Positions 16,025-23,803 of a DNA stretch of 64,000 bases are shown one piece after another (within the stretch, counting starts at the first letter, position 1; the number at the start of each line of letters is the position of its first letter). The DNA comes from Mesorhizobium sp. ORS 3359. Lineage in GTDB: Bacteria > Pseudomonadota > Alphaproteobacteria > Rhizobiales > Rhizobiaceae. Below the pieces are notes generated by a model. It was not told where the DNA came from and searched no databases. It saw only the letters and a program-made list of their open reading frames with translations. The stretch covers positions 1 through 64,000 of the forward strand of contig CCNC01000068.1 of the NCBI GenBank assembly GCA_000824845.1, written 5' to 3'. Both the position numbers and the translations under genes were made by a program.

Positions 16025-16636
16025 ATGGCCAAGCTTTACTTCCACTACGCGACGATGAATGCCGGCAAGACGACCATGCTCTTGCAGGCGTCCTACAACT
16101 ATCGCGAACGCGGCATGTCGACGATGCTGTTCGTCGCCGGACATTATCGCAAGGGCGACAGCGGCTTGATCTCGTCGCGCATCGGCCTCGAATCTGAGGC
16201 CGACATGTTCCGCGACGGCGACGATCTCTTTGCCAGAGTCGCCGAGCATCACGAACATACGACCGTGCATTGTGTGTTCGTCGACGAGGCTCAGTTCCTC
16301 GAGGAGGAGCAGGTCTGGCAGCTCGCCCGCATCGCCGACCGGCTGAACATCCCGGTCATGTGCTACGGCCTGCGCACCGATTTCCAGGGTAAGCTGTTCT
16401 CCGGTTCGCGCGCGCTGCTCGCCATCGCCGACGACCTGCGCGAGGTGCGCACCATCTGCCGCTGCGGCCGCAAGGCCACGATGGTGGTCAGGCTCGGCTC
16501 CGACGGCAAGGTGGCGAAACAGGGCCAGCAGGTCGCTATAGGCAAGGATGTCTATGTCTCGCTCTGCCGCCGCCATTGGGAAGAGGAAATGGGCAGGGCT
16601 GCCCCCGACGATTTCATTGGTTTCACCAGCAACTGA
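16025..16636 (+). CDS. tdk: Thymidine kinase (type II)
   Basis: 203 residues from the ATG at 16025 (AAGGA site); the 20-residue in-frame extension upstream is rejected. It phosphorylates thymidine with ATP to dTMP in the salvage pathway. The P-loop MNAGKTTMLL is at 11-20, the Walker-B-like catalytic segment VFVDEAQFL near 91-99 (the glutamate is the base), and the lasso region with tyrosine follows. A zinc site is formed by cysteines in TICRCGRKA (about 150-158) and YVSLCRRHW near the C-terminus. The length matches E. coli Tdk. Converges on the DMT exporter gene with a 14-base gap. Confidence 0.93.
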   Translation: MAKLYFHYATMNAGKTTMLLQASYNYRERGMSTMLFVAGHYRKGDSGLISSRIGLESEADMFRDGDDLFARVAEHHEHTTVHCVFVDEAQFLEEEQVWQLARIADRLNIPVMCYGLRTDFQGKLFSGSRALLAIADDLREVRTICRCGRKATMVVRLGSDGKVAKQGQQVAIGKDVYVSLCRRHWEEEMGRAAPDDFIGFTSN

Positions 16637-16650
16637 CACTAAGCAGATAT

Positions 16651-17550
16651 CTAGGCGGCCGAGACACGCCGCGTCGGAAACGGCCAGCCAAGCCGCACGC
16701 CGAGTGTTGCCAGGGCAATCAGCGCCATGCCGGCAGCCTGCGCCGTTCCGAGCGGATGGCCGTACAAGGCCCAGTCGATGATGATCGCGACGACAGGATA
16801 GATGAAAGTGAGGATGCCGATCACCGGCGTCGTCAGGCGCGGAAAGGCGGAATTCATCAGCACATAGGCGATGCCGGTATGCAGGACTCCGATCCCGGCC
16901 AGCCAGCCCCAAGACGCAGGCGGGATGGGATGGCCGATGTCGGCGAACGGGGCGAGCAACACGACCCCGACCAGCGTCTGGCAAAGCACGGTGATCTCCG
17001 CGCGCTGTTGTCCGAGGCCCTTGGCAAGGATCGTCGCCACCGCATAAAGCAGGGCAGCGCCCAGCGTCAGCGCGATGCCCAATGCCCATTTGGCGTCGGC
17101 ATGGCCGTGTGTGACGACCAGGCCGCTGGCCAGCACCACGCCAAGAAACGCGCCAAGCATCCATAGGATCTGGTCGGGCGAAATGCGTTCCTTGAGGAAG
17201 ATGACGCCGATCAGCACCGCGAAGAACGGCTGGACATGGTAGACGATCGTCGTCGTCGCGATCGATGTCATGCCGAAGCCGGCGAAGAAGGCCGTCCAGC
17301 TCAGCACCATGCAAACGCCGCCGAGCGCCGCGAGCGCAAGCCGGGATGGGGACAGCGTCCGGTCCGGCAGGTAGCCGCGCAGCAGGCACCAGGCGGCCAG
17401 GAACAGCGCGCCGAACACGCATCGCCAGAAGACGACGGTGACGGGATGTTGTCCCGACTCCGTGACGAAGGCGCCAACCGTGCCGGCAATCACCATCGCC
17501 AGAGCGAGGCTCGCGGCGGGAAAGCGGGCGATCGATATGTCCCTCATCAT
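16651..17550 (-). CDS. DMT-family transporter (two EamA domains)
   Basis: 299 residues starting at 17550, where GGAGAGCCG precedes two consecutive ATG codons; a longer reading to 17856 covers the divergent LysR gene and is rejected. There are ten predicted membrane segments in two EamA halves (1-140 and 148-290), e.g. SLALAMVIAGTVGAFV and GILTFIYPVVAIIIDW. These proteins are proton-coupled exporters of amino acids, metabolites or drugs; substrate unknown. The gene is divergent from a LysR regulator across a 97-base gap holding a clear operator, so it is very probably that regulator's target. Confidence 0.88.
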   Translation of the reverse strand: MMRDISIARFPAASLALAMVIAGTVGAFVTESGQHPVTVVFWRCVFGALFLAAWCLLRGYLPDRTLSPSRLALAALGGVCMVLSWTAFFAGFGMTSIATTTIVYHVQPFFAVLIGVIFLKERISPDQILWMLGAFLGVVLASGLVVTHGHADAKWALGIALTLGAALLYAVATILAKGLGQQRAEITVLCQTLVGVVLLAPFADIGHPIPPASWGWLAGIGVLHTGIAYVLMNSAFPRLTTPVIGILTFIYPVVAIIIDWALYGHPLGTAQAAGMALIALATLGVRLGWPFPTRRVSAA

Positions 17551-17605
17551 CGGCTCTCCAAACGGGTCGAAGCTCATTTGGCCAGCCGAAACGATTTCAA
17601 TCAAG

Positions 17606-17631
17606 CGAATAGATTTGTCAGTATCTATTCG
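17606..17631. promoter_or_regulatory. LysR operator between exporter and regulator
   Basis: Perfect inverted repeat CGAATAGAT - 8 bases - ATCTATTCG, 9-base arms. It contains the LysR T-N11-A pattern. It lies 16 bases before the LysR start and 56 before the exporter start, the usual place for an autoregulating LysR protein that also controls the divergent gene. Confidence 0.75.
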
Positions 17632-17647
17632 ATATGCTGATAGCGCC

Positions 17648-18505
17648 ATGGCCGCTCCGCTCGACCTCAACCTGCTGAAGACCTTCGTTGCCGTCGTCGA
17701 AAGCGGCAGCCTGTCCAATGCGGCGCCGCGCGTCGGCCGCAGCCAGTCGGCGGTCAGCATGCAGATGCAAAGACTGGAAGACATGGTGGGCAACCAGCTT
17801 CTGGTGCGGGGCCCTAGAACGGTCACCCCCAATGCGGCCGGCGAGGATTTCCTCATCTATGCGCGCCGGCTGCTGAAATTGTCCGACGAGGCATGGGCGA
17901 GCGTCACCCGGCCGAAGGAAACAGGCAGCGTGCGCCTCGGCGTGCCGGACGACTACGCGGCCTTCCTGCTGCCGCCCGTGCTGTCGCGCTTTGCCGAGGA
18001 TCACCCGCTGGTCACCGTCGAACTCGTCTGCGAGCAGTCGACCGCGCTGGTGAAGACCCTGGCGGAGGGACGGCTCGACCTGGCGATCGTCACCCGCCTG
18101 CCGGATCAGCCGCTCGAGGTGATCAGGCTGGAGCGCTTTGTCTGGGTCGCCTCGCCCAATCACGTCGCCTGGCAGACCGATCCGCTCCCTGTCGCCCTGT
18201 TCGAACCTGGCTGCGCGGCGCGGATGAATGTGCTGCAGGCACTGGGCGGTGCCGACCGATCCTATCGCTGCACCTATTCCAGCGCCTCCCTGCTCGGGCT
18301 GGTCGCGGTGGTGCAGGCGGGGCTCGCGGTCGCCGGCCTTGCCCAGCGAAGCGTGCCGCCGTCGCTGCGCATCATCGGCGCTAATGAGGGGCTGCCGGCG
18401 TTGCCGGACCTCGAGATCGGCATACTGCGCAACCCTTTGTCGACGACGCCGGCGGTCGATCGTCTGCATGATTTTCTGCGCCGCGACCTGGCGCAGCAGG
18501 CCTGA
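17648..18505 (+). CDS. LysR-family transcriptional regulator
   Basis: 285 residues from the ATG at 17648. The N-terminal winged helix-turn-helix (about 1-62) reads LDLNLLKTFVAVVESGSLSNAA then GRSQSAVSMQMQRLED; a linker helix leads to a two-lobe periplasmic-binding-protein-like effector domain (about 90-280). It should act as a tetramer on the operator at 17606-17631, controlling itself and the divergent DMT exporter. Effector unknown, perhaps the exported compound. The convergence of a single, perfect operator with a divergent exporter is the standard layout for substrate-induced efflux. Confidence 0.9.
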   Translation: MAAPLDLNLLKTFVAVVESGSLSNAAPRVGRSQSAVSMQMQRLEDMVGNQLLVRGPRTVTPNAAGEDFLIYARRLLKLSDEAWASVTRPKETGSVRLGVPDDYAAFLLPPVLSRFAEDHPLVTVELVCEQSTALVKTLAEGRLDLAIVTRLPDQPLEVIRLERFVWVASPNHVAWQTDPLPVALFEPGCAARMNVLQALGGADRSYRCTYSSASLLGLVAVVQAGLAVAGLAQRSVPPSLRIIGANEGLPALPDLEIGILRNPLSTTPAVDRLHDFLRRDLAQQA

Positions 18506-18593
18506 GCCGCGGAGATCGGCCGCGGCCTGGGGTGTGGCCTTTATCAAGTCTTCGCCCTATAAGGCCGACAGCCAGAACTCTCCGGGGTCAGCC

Positions 18594-18983
18594 ATGTTTC
18601 GAGCCATTTCGCCCGCCGCGCTTTTCCTGCTTGCCAGCGGCCTTGCCGCGCATGCCGGTGGCGATGCAGCACTGGGCAAGAAGGTCTTCAACCGCTGCAT
18701 GGCCTGCCATGAGGCGGCAAGCGACCGCGACAAGGTCGGCCCGCATCTGCTGGGCGTCGTCGGCCGCAAGGCCGGCTCGGCGGAGAGCTTTGCCGGCCAT
18801 TATTCGCAAGCCATGAAGGATGCCGGCGCCGCCGGCCTGGTCTGGGACGAAGCCAACCTCGCCGAATATCTCAAGGCGCCCAGGCAGAAGGTTCCCGGCA
18901 ACAGAATGGCCTTTACCGGCCTGACCAGCGACGACGACATCGCCAACGTGATCGCCTATCTCAAGGCCGACCCAAAACCCTGA
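18594..18983 (+). CDS. Periplasmic class I cytochrome c
   Basis: 129 residues from the ATG at 18594 (GGGGT site). The signal peptide is MFRAISPAALFLLASGLAAHA (1-21). The heme-attachment motif CMACH is at 35-39 and the axial methionine is M105 in GNRMAFTGL, followed by the C-terminal helix DIANVIAYLKA. Size and motifs match cytochrome c2/c550-type electron carriers in the periplasm. It lies 88 bases behind the LysR gene on the same strand with no obvious link. Longer in-frame readings starting inside lysR are rejected. The electron partner cannot be named. Confidence 0.9.
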   Translation: MFRAISPAALFLLASGLAAHAGGDAALGKKVFNRCMACHEAASDRDKVGPHLLGVVGRKAGSAESFAGHYSQAMKDAGAAGLVWDEANLAEYLKAPRQKVPGNRMAFTGLTSDDDIANVIAYLKADPKP

Positions 18984-19269
18984 TCGGAATTGGAAAGAAA
19001 CTGGTATTGCCGCCGGCGCACGAGATTTGCCGGCGCTGTGTCATCGCCTTGGCCGTCCGTAAAAACAATAGCTTAAGGCATATAAGCTGAAGCTGTTCGA
19101 CGGCGTCGCGCATTACTGGCCGCCATGCGCATGCTTGCCTTGTCTTTCAAGGACCTGACCCGTTCTTTTGTTTTGGCGCCTCGCTTTGTCTTCCTTCTTT
19201 CAATCCCTTGAAGCCCCACATATATTCGCCGCCACGACACGGAAACGGATGCCGAAGCGGGAGGCCCCA

Positions 19270-20358
19270 ATGGCGACATTGCAGAATTTCGATGCCGAAA
19301 TTGCCAAGACCAAGCAGGTCGTGCAGGACATGCGCACCAAGATCGAGCAGTCCGGCACGGTGCTCGACACGCTTGCTCAGGCCGATAAGAAGATCGGCGA
19401 CGCCAATTTCGACATCGAGAACGCCCGCATCGAGGACGTGCTCAAGCAGCAGAAGGTCATGGAAGGCAACATCGCCGACCTGATCATCGGGCTCGAGGAC
19501 GCCACCAACGTTTTCGGCGCCGAATTCGAGAGCATGAAGAGCTACACCGGTTGGGAAAACTTCGTCGGTGTCTTCTCCGAGCAGCGCAAGCAGCGCATGC
19601 GCACCGACCGCGTGCGCAACATGTCGCTGGCCGGCAATTTGCAGGAGCTTTTGGCGAAGTCGGATACTATCGTCGGCATCCTGAAGGCGCAGAAACAGAT
19701 CCTCGACCAGCGCTACAAGACTTCCGAGACCAGCCTGTCGCAGGTGATCGAACGCCGCAAGACGACCATGTCCAACCTTGAGGCCGTGCAGAAGCGCATC
19801 GAGGAATTGAATCCCCTGCTGCTCGACATCGAGAACAAGATCGCCGCCTCGACGACGCAGAAGGAGCGTACCGAGCTCGAGGGCGAGCGCTCGAAAATGG
19901 CGACCGAATACAATGAAAAGCAGGCCAAGGAGCAGGAGCTGCTCGCCGAAAGCCAGACGCTGGAGCGCTATACCTCGATGTTCCAGACCTTCGTCGATTC
20001 GCTCAACAACCAGATCGCCGCGCAGTCGACGCTGATCAACAAGCTAACCATCGACACCGAGCAGCGCATCGTGCTGTACAAGGCGCTGGAAGATTCGCTG
20101 AAGACCGCCGCCCAGCAGGACGTCGCCCACAAGATCAACACGCTGGGCAGCCAGGTCGACAACACGGCGGAGGAGACGATGGCCGGCATCGGCGCCGCCT
20201 CGCAGAAGCATATCGGCGACCTGCTCGAGATGCATGAGAAGAACATGGTGGCTTCAGCCGACATCCAGCGGCGCAAGAAGCTTGCCGACGACGCCTTCGC
20301 GCGCCGCTTCGACGACGTGATGAAAAAGCACAACTCGGCAAACTATGTGCAGTCCTAA
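19270..20358 (+). CDS. Long coiled-coil protein, gene 1 of five-gene block
   Basis: 362 residues from the ATG at 19270 (GGGAGGCCCCA site). Almost entirely helical: heptad-like, rich in E, K, Q and L, with few Pro or aromatics and no signal or membrane segment. Coiled-coil stretches span about 5-60, 130-225 and 230-300; the tail MEKN-MVASADIQRRKKLADDAFARRF is amphipathic and basic. The segment DDIEN-type text around 40-55 and KSYTGWENFVGVFSEQRKQRMRTDRVR (85-110) is the only globular-looking part. It vaguely recalls scaffold proteins such as PspA or TelA, but I see no diagnostic motif of either. First gene of a same-strand block with an AAA+ ATPase and a DUF2333-like membrane protein. Probably a polymerising or scaffold subunit; inference. 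Confidence 0.8.
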   Translation: MATLQNFDAEIAKTKQVVQDMRTKIEQSGTVLDTLAQADKKIGDANFDIENARIEDVLKQQKVMEGNIADLIIGLEDATNVFGAEFESMKSYTGWENFVGVFSEQRKQRMRTDRVRNMSLAGNLQELLAKSDTIVGILKAQKQILDQRYKTSETSLSQVIERRKTTMSNLEAVQKRIEELNPLLLDIENKIAASTTQKERTELEGERSKMATEYNEKQAKEQELLAESQTLERYTSMFQTFVDSLNNQIAAQSTLINKLTIDTEQRIVLYKALEDSLKTAAQQDVAHKINTLGSQVDNTAEETMAGIGAASQKHIGDLLEMHEKNMVASADIQRRKKLADDAFARRFDDVMKKHNSANYVQS

Positions 20359-20360
20359 GC

Positions 20361-20460
20361 AGGTTCCGCAAAAGTGTCACAAGGTTTTGAGGTCAGAACT
20401 TGCGGAAAACAAAGGAATCCAAGCAGATATTCGTGGGGCACCCCACGAATATCTGCTTGG
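20361..20460. repeat. Rhizobiales intergenic repeat, copy A, with 20-bp perfect palindrome
   Basis: Begins with CCGCAAAAGTGTCACAAGG and GTTTTG, then GAACTTGCGGAAAACAAAG, a wording shared with copies at 59999-60100 and 25112-25197. It ends in a perfect 20-base inverted repeat (20419-20438 and 20441-20460, core AGATATTCGTGGGG) with only CA between the arms. It fills the 136-base gap between genes 1 and 2 of the five-gene block and could form a very stable cruciform or mRNA hairpin. Confidence 0.75.
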
Positions 20461-20494
20461 GCGGCGCCGCTGATCTCATCTCCACGGCAGTCCC

Positions 20495-21643
20495 ATGACA
20501 CCTGAGAACGACGCGGCGGCCCGCTATTTCTCCGCCATCACGGCGGCGCTGGGCGGACTGGAAGTGTTCATGCGCGACGACCGCTCGCCGCTTTACCGGC
20601 ACGGCATCGTCGCCAGGATCGTCGCGGAATATATCGCGCGGCTGGACAAATCCTTTGCCTGCTGGCGCAACCGGCTGGGCTTCATGGACACCTTCCGCAT
20701 CTCGCGCGCCGACAGCGGCTATCCCGTGTTCCAGAACCTGCTCGAATTGGAAAACGATCGCCAGCAGGCCGACGCCCGCCTGGCCAACATCCCGCAGGCC
20801 GACGAGCTGCGCCAGGAGATGGCCGACTTCATCCTCCGCCACAAGGAATTTCCCGAGGCGCTACAGAAGTCGATGGCCGAGCGGCTCTATCTGGAGGACG
20901 TCAAGAGCGAGGCGACCTTCGGCCCGTTCACGCTTGCGCAGACGGCCAAGGTCTCGGTCAACCCGAAGACCATGCGGCCCTATTACCTCGTCCACTGGGC
21001 GACGTTCGACGGCAGCGCCAACCTGCCGCTGATCTACATGGTGACGGTAGAGGACTCCTCCGAAAGCATGGTGCGCCAGCTTGTCGACGACAGCACCGGC
21101 AAGCTGAACGAGCGCGTCGACATTCCGCTTCCCGTTGATGGCCTGCTCAACCCGGAGCTTGCGCACCGCTTCGATGATTTCACCGAAAAGAACTCGGCCT
21201 ACACGCTCTCGCCGGCGACGATCGCCGTCAATCTCGACAAGGATTTCGAGCCGTTGCACCCCAAGCAGTTGCGGCGCGTGGTGCTCGGGCCCTTCTACTC
21301 GGCCGGCATCACCGACAACAATTCGACCGTGGCCGAGGTGCTCTCCAAAGTGCGCAAGCCCGAGAATGCCTGGCTGCTCACCTGGACAATCCAGGAGGTC
21401 TTTTCCAAGAGCGAGAAGCCCGGCCGCAGGGGTCTTTTCTCCAGCGAGAAGACGACGCAGGAGTTCTTCATCAACACCGACGATCTCGAAGCCGCGCGCC
21501 AGGGCGTATCGAGCTACGAAAACCACGCACTGATCCCGCACGAGGCCTACCAGGCGCTCTATGCCGCGGGCGAAGCGCAGAAGATCTTTTCCGGCTACAA
21601 GGTCCACATCCTGTCCAACGGACAGGTCATCAGCGATGTGTGA
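20495..21643 (+). CDS. Uncharacterised soluble protein, gene 2 of five-gene block
   Basis: 382 residues, no signal peptide and no membrane segment. The N-terminal 130 residues look helical (LGGLEVFMRDD, ARIVAEYIARLDKSF, ELRQEMADFILRHKEF). The middle (about 140-290) looks like a beta-rich domain with text such as RPYYLVHWATFDGSANLPLI and TLSPATIAVNLDKDF. A segment MVTVEDSSESMVRQLVDD follows a hydrophobic strand. The C-terminus has the positively charged SEKPGRRGLFSSEKTTQEFF. Start ATG at 20495; ribosome site weak. It ends 24 bases before the AAA+ ATPase gene, so the two are surely co-transcribed. I do not recognise the family and assign no function beyond likely partnership with the ATPase. 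Confidence 0.78.
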   Translation: MTPENDAAARYFSAITAALGGLEVFMRDDRSPLYRHGIVARIVAEYIARLDKSFACWRNRLGFMDTFRISRADSGYPVFQNLLELENDRQQADARLANIPQADELRQEMADFILRHKEFPEALQKSMAERLYLEDVKSEATFGPFTLAQTAKVSVNPKTMRPYYLVHWATFDGSANLPLIYMVTVEDSSESMVRQLVDDSTGKLNERVDIPLPVDGLLNPELAHRFDDFTEKNSAYTLSPATIAVNLDKDFEPLHPKQLRRVVLGPFYSAGITDNNSTVAEVLSKVRKPENAWLLTWTIQEVFSKSEKPGRRGLFSSEKTTQEFFINTDDLEAARQGVSSYENHALIPHEAYQALYAAGEAQKIFSGYKVHILSNGQVISDV

Positions 21644-21667
21644 TCGTCAAACCGCGGAGCATCCTTC

Positions 21668-23578
21668 ATGGACACCGGCCTGACCACGATCTCGGAAGCC
21701 GCAATCGAGAAGCACCGCACTGTTGCGCAGAGTTTCATCACCCGCATCGTCGTGCTGGAGGACCCGTCGCGCGAATCCGGCACCGCGCTTGCCGGCACCA
21801 ACCGCCGCTTCGTCTCGACCGTGTCGGTCGGCTCGGTGCGCCGCACGCGCGAGGTCGAGCTCTCAAAGACGGTCGCGGCCATCCACCCCGACGACCAGTT
21901 GATGAGCATCCCGCAGCACACGCTGCTCTACCGCGCCCGCCGTGGCCTCGCTATCGCGCTCGCCATTTCCGATGTCTTCGCCGAAGGCTCGGACCTGGAA
22001 AGCCTGCAGGCCAAGAATGCCCGTGCGCCACTGGAGGGCGACGAGGCGTCGACCTTCAAGAAGCTTCTGTCGGCTTCGGCTTACGTCTCCGCTTTCAGCT
22101 TTGCCTCCTATCTTTTCCAGTTGATCGACAGCGACGGCGAGGCGCCGAACGACATCCCCGAGCCCGACTTCCTGTTCGACACGCCGCAGGACGCGGTGAA
22201 ATCGATCGTTGCCGGCCTAGACAAGGCGATCGCCGGCTCGAAGGACGATGCGGACCTGATGACGCGTGCTCGCGCCTTCGCCCGGGTCGCCATCGACGGG
22301 CTGTTGGCGCGCAAAGGCCGTTTCGACGGCATCGGCCCATTCGAGAACGCTCATATTCGCATCGACGTGGACGACTTCACCCTCGACGGCTTCGACGTCG
22401 CGCCCGGCAAGCGTTCCAAGCCGCTGGTCATGACCTTCAAGAAGCCGGAAGAAGTCGTCGGCAACCACATCGCCAAATTCCAGTCGGTCAGGCTGGCCAA
22501 GATGCTGATGGCCTATGATTTCGAGCGCGAGCTCAACCCCTTCGTCGAGCTCGGCGGCTTCCTGTTCACCTTCATCGGCGACGGCGCACCGGGCACCGGC
22601 AAGACGACGCTGATCCAGATGATCGCCGGGCTCGTCAACGGCTATTGCCAGGTGGCCGGCTATCCCTTCGCCTATGAGAATTTCGGCGTCGACCAGATCT
22701 CGTCCTATCAGGGCAAGTCCGGCCAGAACTGCCGGCAATTCATCAACAACGTGCTCAATCCGCGCGTCATCGGCTTCGGCACCATCGACGATATCGACCA
22801 GGTGGCCGCGCGCCGCTCTGACGATCGTGCCTCCGCCGGTCAGCAGGAGATCACCGGCGTATTGATGGACGCCTTCGCCGGCGCCTCGACGGTGGTGCGC
22901 GGCAATTGCTCCTTCGGCATGTTCTCCAACTATCCCGAAAATGTCGACGACGCGCTGCGCCAGCGCGCCGGTGCGCGCTGGCTGGTCGACGGTCCGCAGA
23001 CCCGCGACGACTATATCGACATCTTCGTGCTGCTCGCCGGCAAGAACCACAAGATCCCGCTTGGGGACCACGAGCTCTATGCCGCGCAGGAGATCCAGCG
23101 CGCCGTGGCCGAAGCCTATGAAGAGCACGAGAAGCCGCAGGAAGACGGGCTGATGAAGGTCTATGAGCGCTACATGAAGGAAAACGGCGCGCCCAAGACC
23201 ATGGCCGATATCGGCACCTATCTGCACATGATCAAGGACGCTGAACCGCGCTTCACCGGCCGCGCGATCAAGAACGTCACCGACGCGATCAAGATGCGCG
23301 CCATGGATATCGAGCTGCCGGACGACTGGTTCGAGAAACCCGAAGCCTTCATGCACAAGAGCTACGACGACAAGAAGGCAATGATCGAGGAACTGCGCGG
23401 GCCGTTTTCGATGGACATGGTCATGCAGGAGATCAACCGCTACGCCGATTCCGAGTTCCGCTATTCCGACAAGTCGGATGATGCCGCGGTGGAGAAGCTC
23501 CTGCGCGACGCAAGGCTGCGTGAGAGGGCAGCGCGCGAGATGGAGGAATTGAAGAAGAAGGGTGCATGGAATGCGTGA
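21668..23578 (+). CDS. AAA+ ATPase, gene 3 of five-gene block
   Basis: 636 residues, preceded by a GCGGAGC site. The first 270 residues are a family-specific N-terminal region with no motif I know. The AAA+ module spans about 275-480: Walker A GAPGTGKTT (306-314), Walker B-like VIGFGTIDDID (367-377), sensor-1-like FGMFSNYPENVD and an arginine-finger-like ALRQRAGARW just after. A helical C-terminus (about 480-636) has LKDAEPRFTGRAIKNV and ends in a charged coiled coil. AAA+ proteins of this kind form hexameric rings that remodel protein complexes. With the coiled-coil, two soluble and one membrane partner encoded around it, it is the likely motor of the block. Substrate unknown. Not a close match to ClpX, FtsH, MoxR or ESCRT Vps4 by motifs visible. 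Confidence 0.85.
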   Translation: MDTGLTTISEAAIEKHRTVAQSFITRIVVLEDPSRESGTALAGTNRRFVSTVSVGSVRRTREVELSKTVAAIHPDDQLMSIPQHTLLYRARRGLAIALAISDVFAEGSDLESLQAKNARAPLEGDEASTFKKLLSASAYVSAFSFASYLFQLIDSDGEAPNDIPEPDFLFDTPQDAVKSIVAGLDKAIAGSKDDADLMTRARAFARVAIDGLLARKGRFDGIGPFENAHIRIDVDDFTLDGFDVAPGKRSKPLVMTFKKPEEVVGNHIAKFQSVRLAKMLMAYDFERELNPFVELGGFLFTFIGDGAPGTGKTTLIQMIAGLVNGYCQVAGYPFAYENFGVDQISSYQGKSGQNCRQFINNVLNPRVIGFGTIDDIDQVAARRSDDRASAGQQEITGVLMDAFAGASTVVRGNCSFGMFSNYPENVDDALRQRAGARWLVDGPQTRDDYIDIFVLLAGKNHKIPLGDHELYAAQEIQRAVAEAYEEHEKPQEDGLMKVYERYMKENGAPKTMADIGTYLHMIKDAEPRFTGRAIKNVTDAIKMRAMDIELPDDWFEKPEAFMHKSYDDKKAMIEELRGPFSMDMVMQEINRYADSEFRYSDKSDDAAVEKLLRDARLRERAAREMEELKKKGAWNA

Positions 23579-23582
23579 AGCG

Positions 23583-23800
23583 CGCCGACGCCCCCTTCTC
23601 CCCTTGTGGGAGAAGGTGTCGCCGAAGGCGACGGATGAGGGGTGTTCCAGCGGAGTGATACGCTGGCATTCCCTGGAACACCCCTCATCCGTCTCGGCGC
23701 TGTCGCGCCGATCCACCTTCTCCCACACGGGGAGAAGGAGAGGCTGCGCCGCCCCTCATCCGCCCTTCGGGCACCTTCTCCCCGTGAACGGGGAGAAGGA
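23583..23800. repeat. Composite palindromic intergenic repeat
   Basis: Three CTTCTCCC-type hairpins flank a large inverted repeat. The inner arms ACGGATGAGGGGTGTTCCA (23631-23649) and its exact complement (23674-23692) are 19 bases long and perfect. The right third repeats the fragment found at 1-46 (GCGCCGATCCACCTTCTCCC). This is the mosaic element type widespread in Mesorhizobium and Brucella. It fills the gap between genes 3 and 4 of the five-gene block; its last hairpin arm GGGGAGAAGGAAAG is also the ribosome binding site of gene 4. Confidence 0.85.
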
Positions 23801-23803
23801 AAG

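Noticed and set aside
23583..23800. CRISPR array
   Set aside because: The repeated hairpins are palindromes of unequal spacing without uniform spacers, and no cas gene is present.
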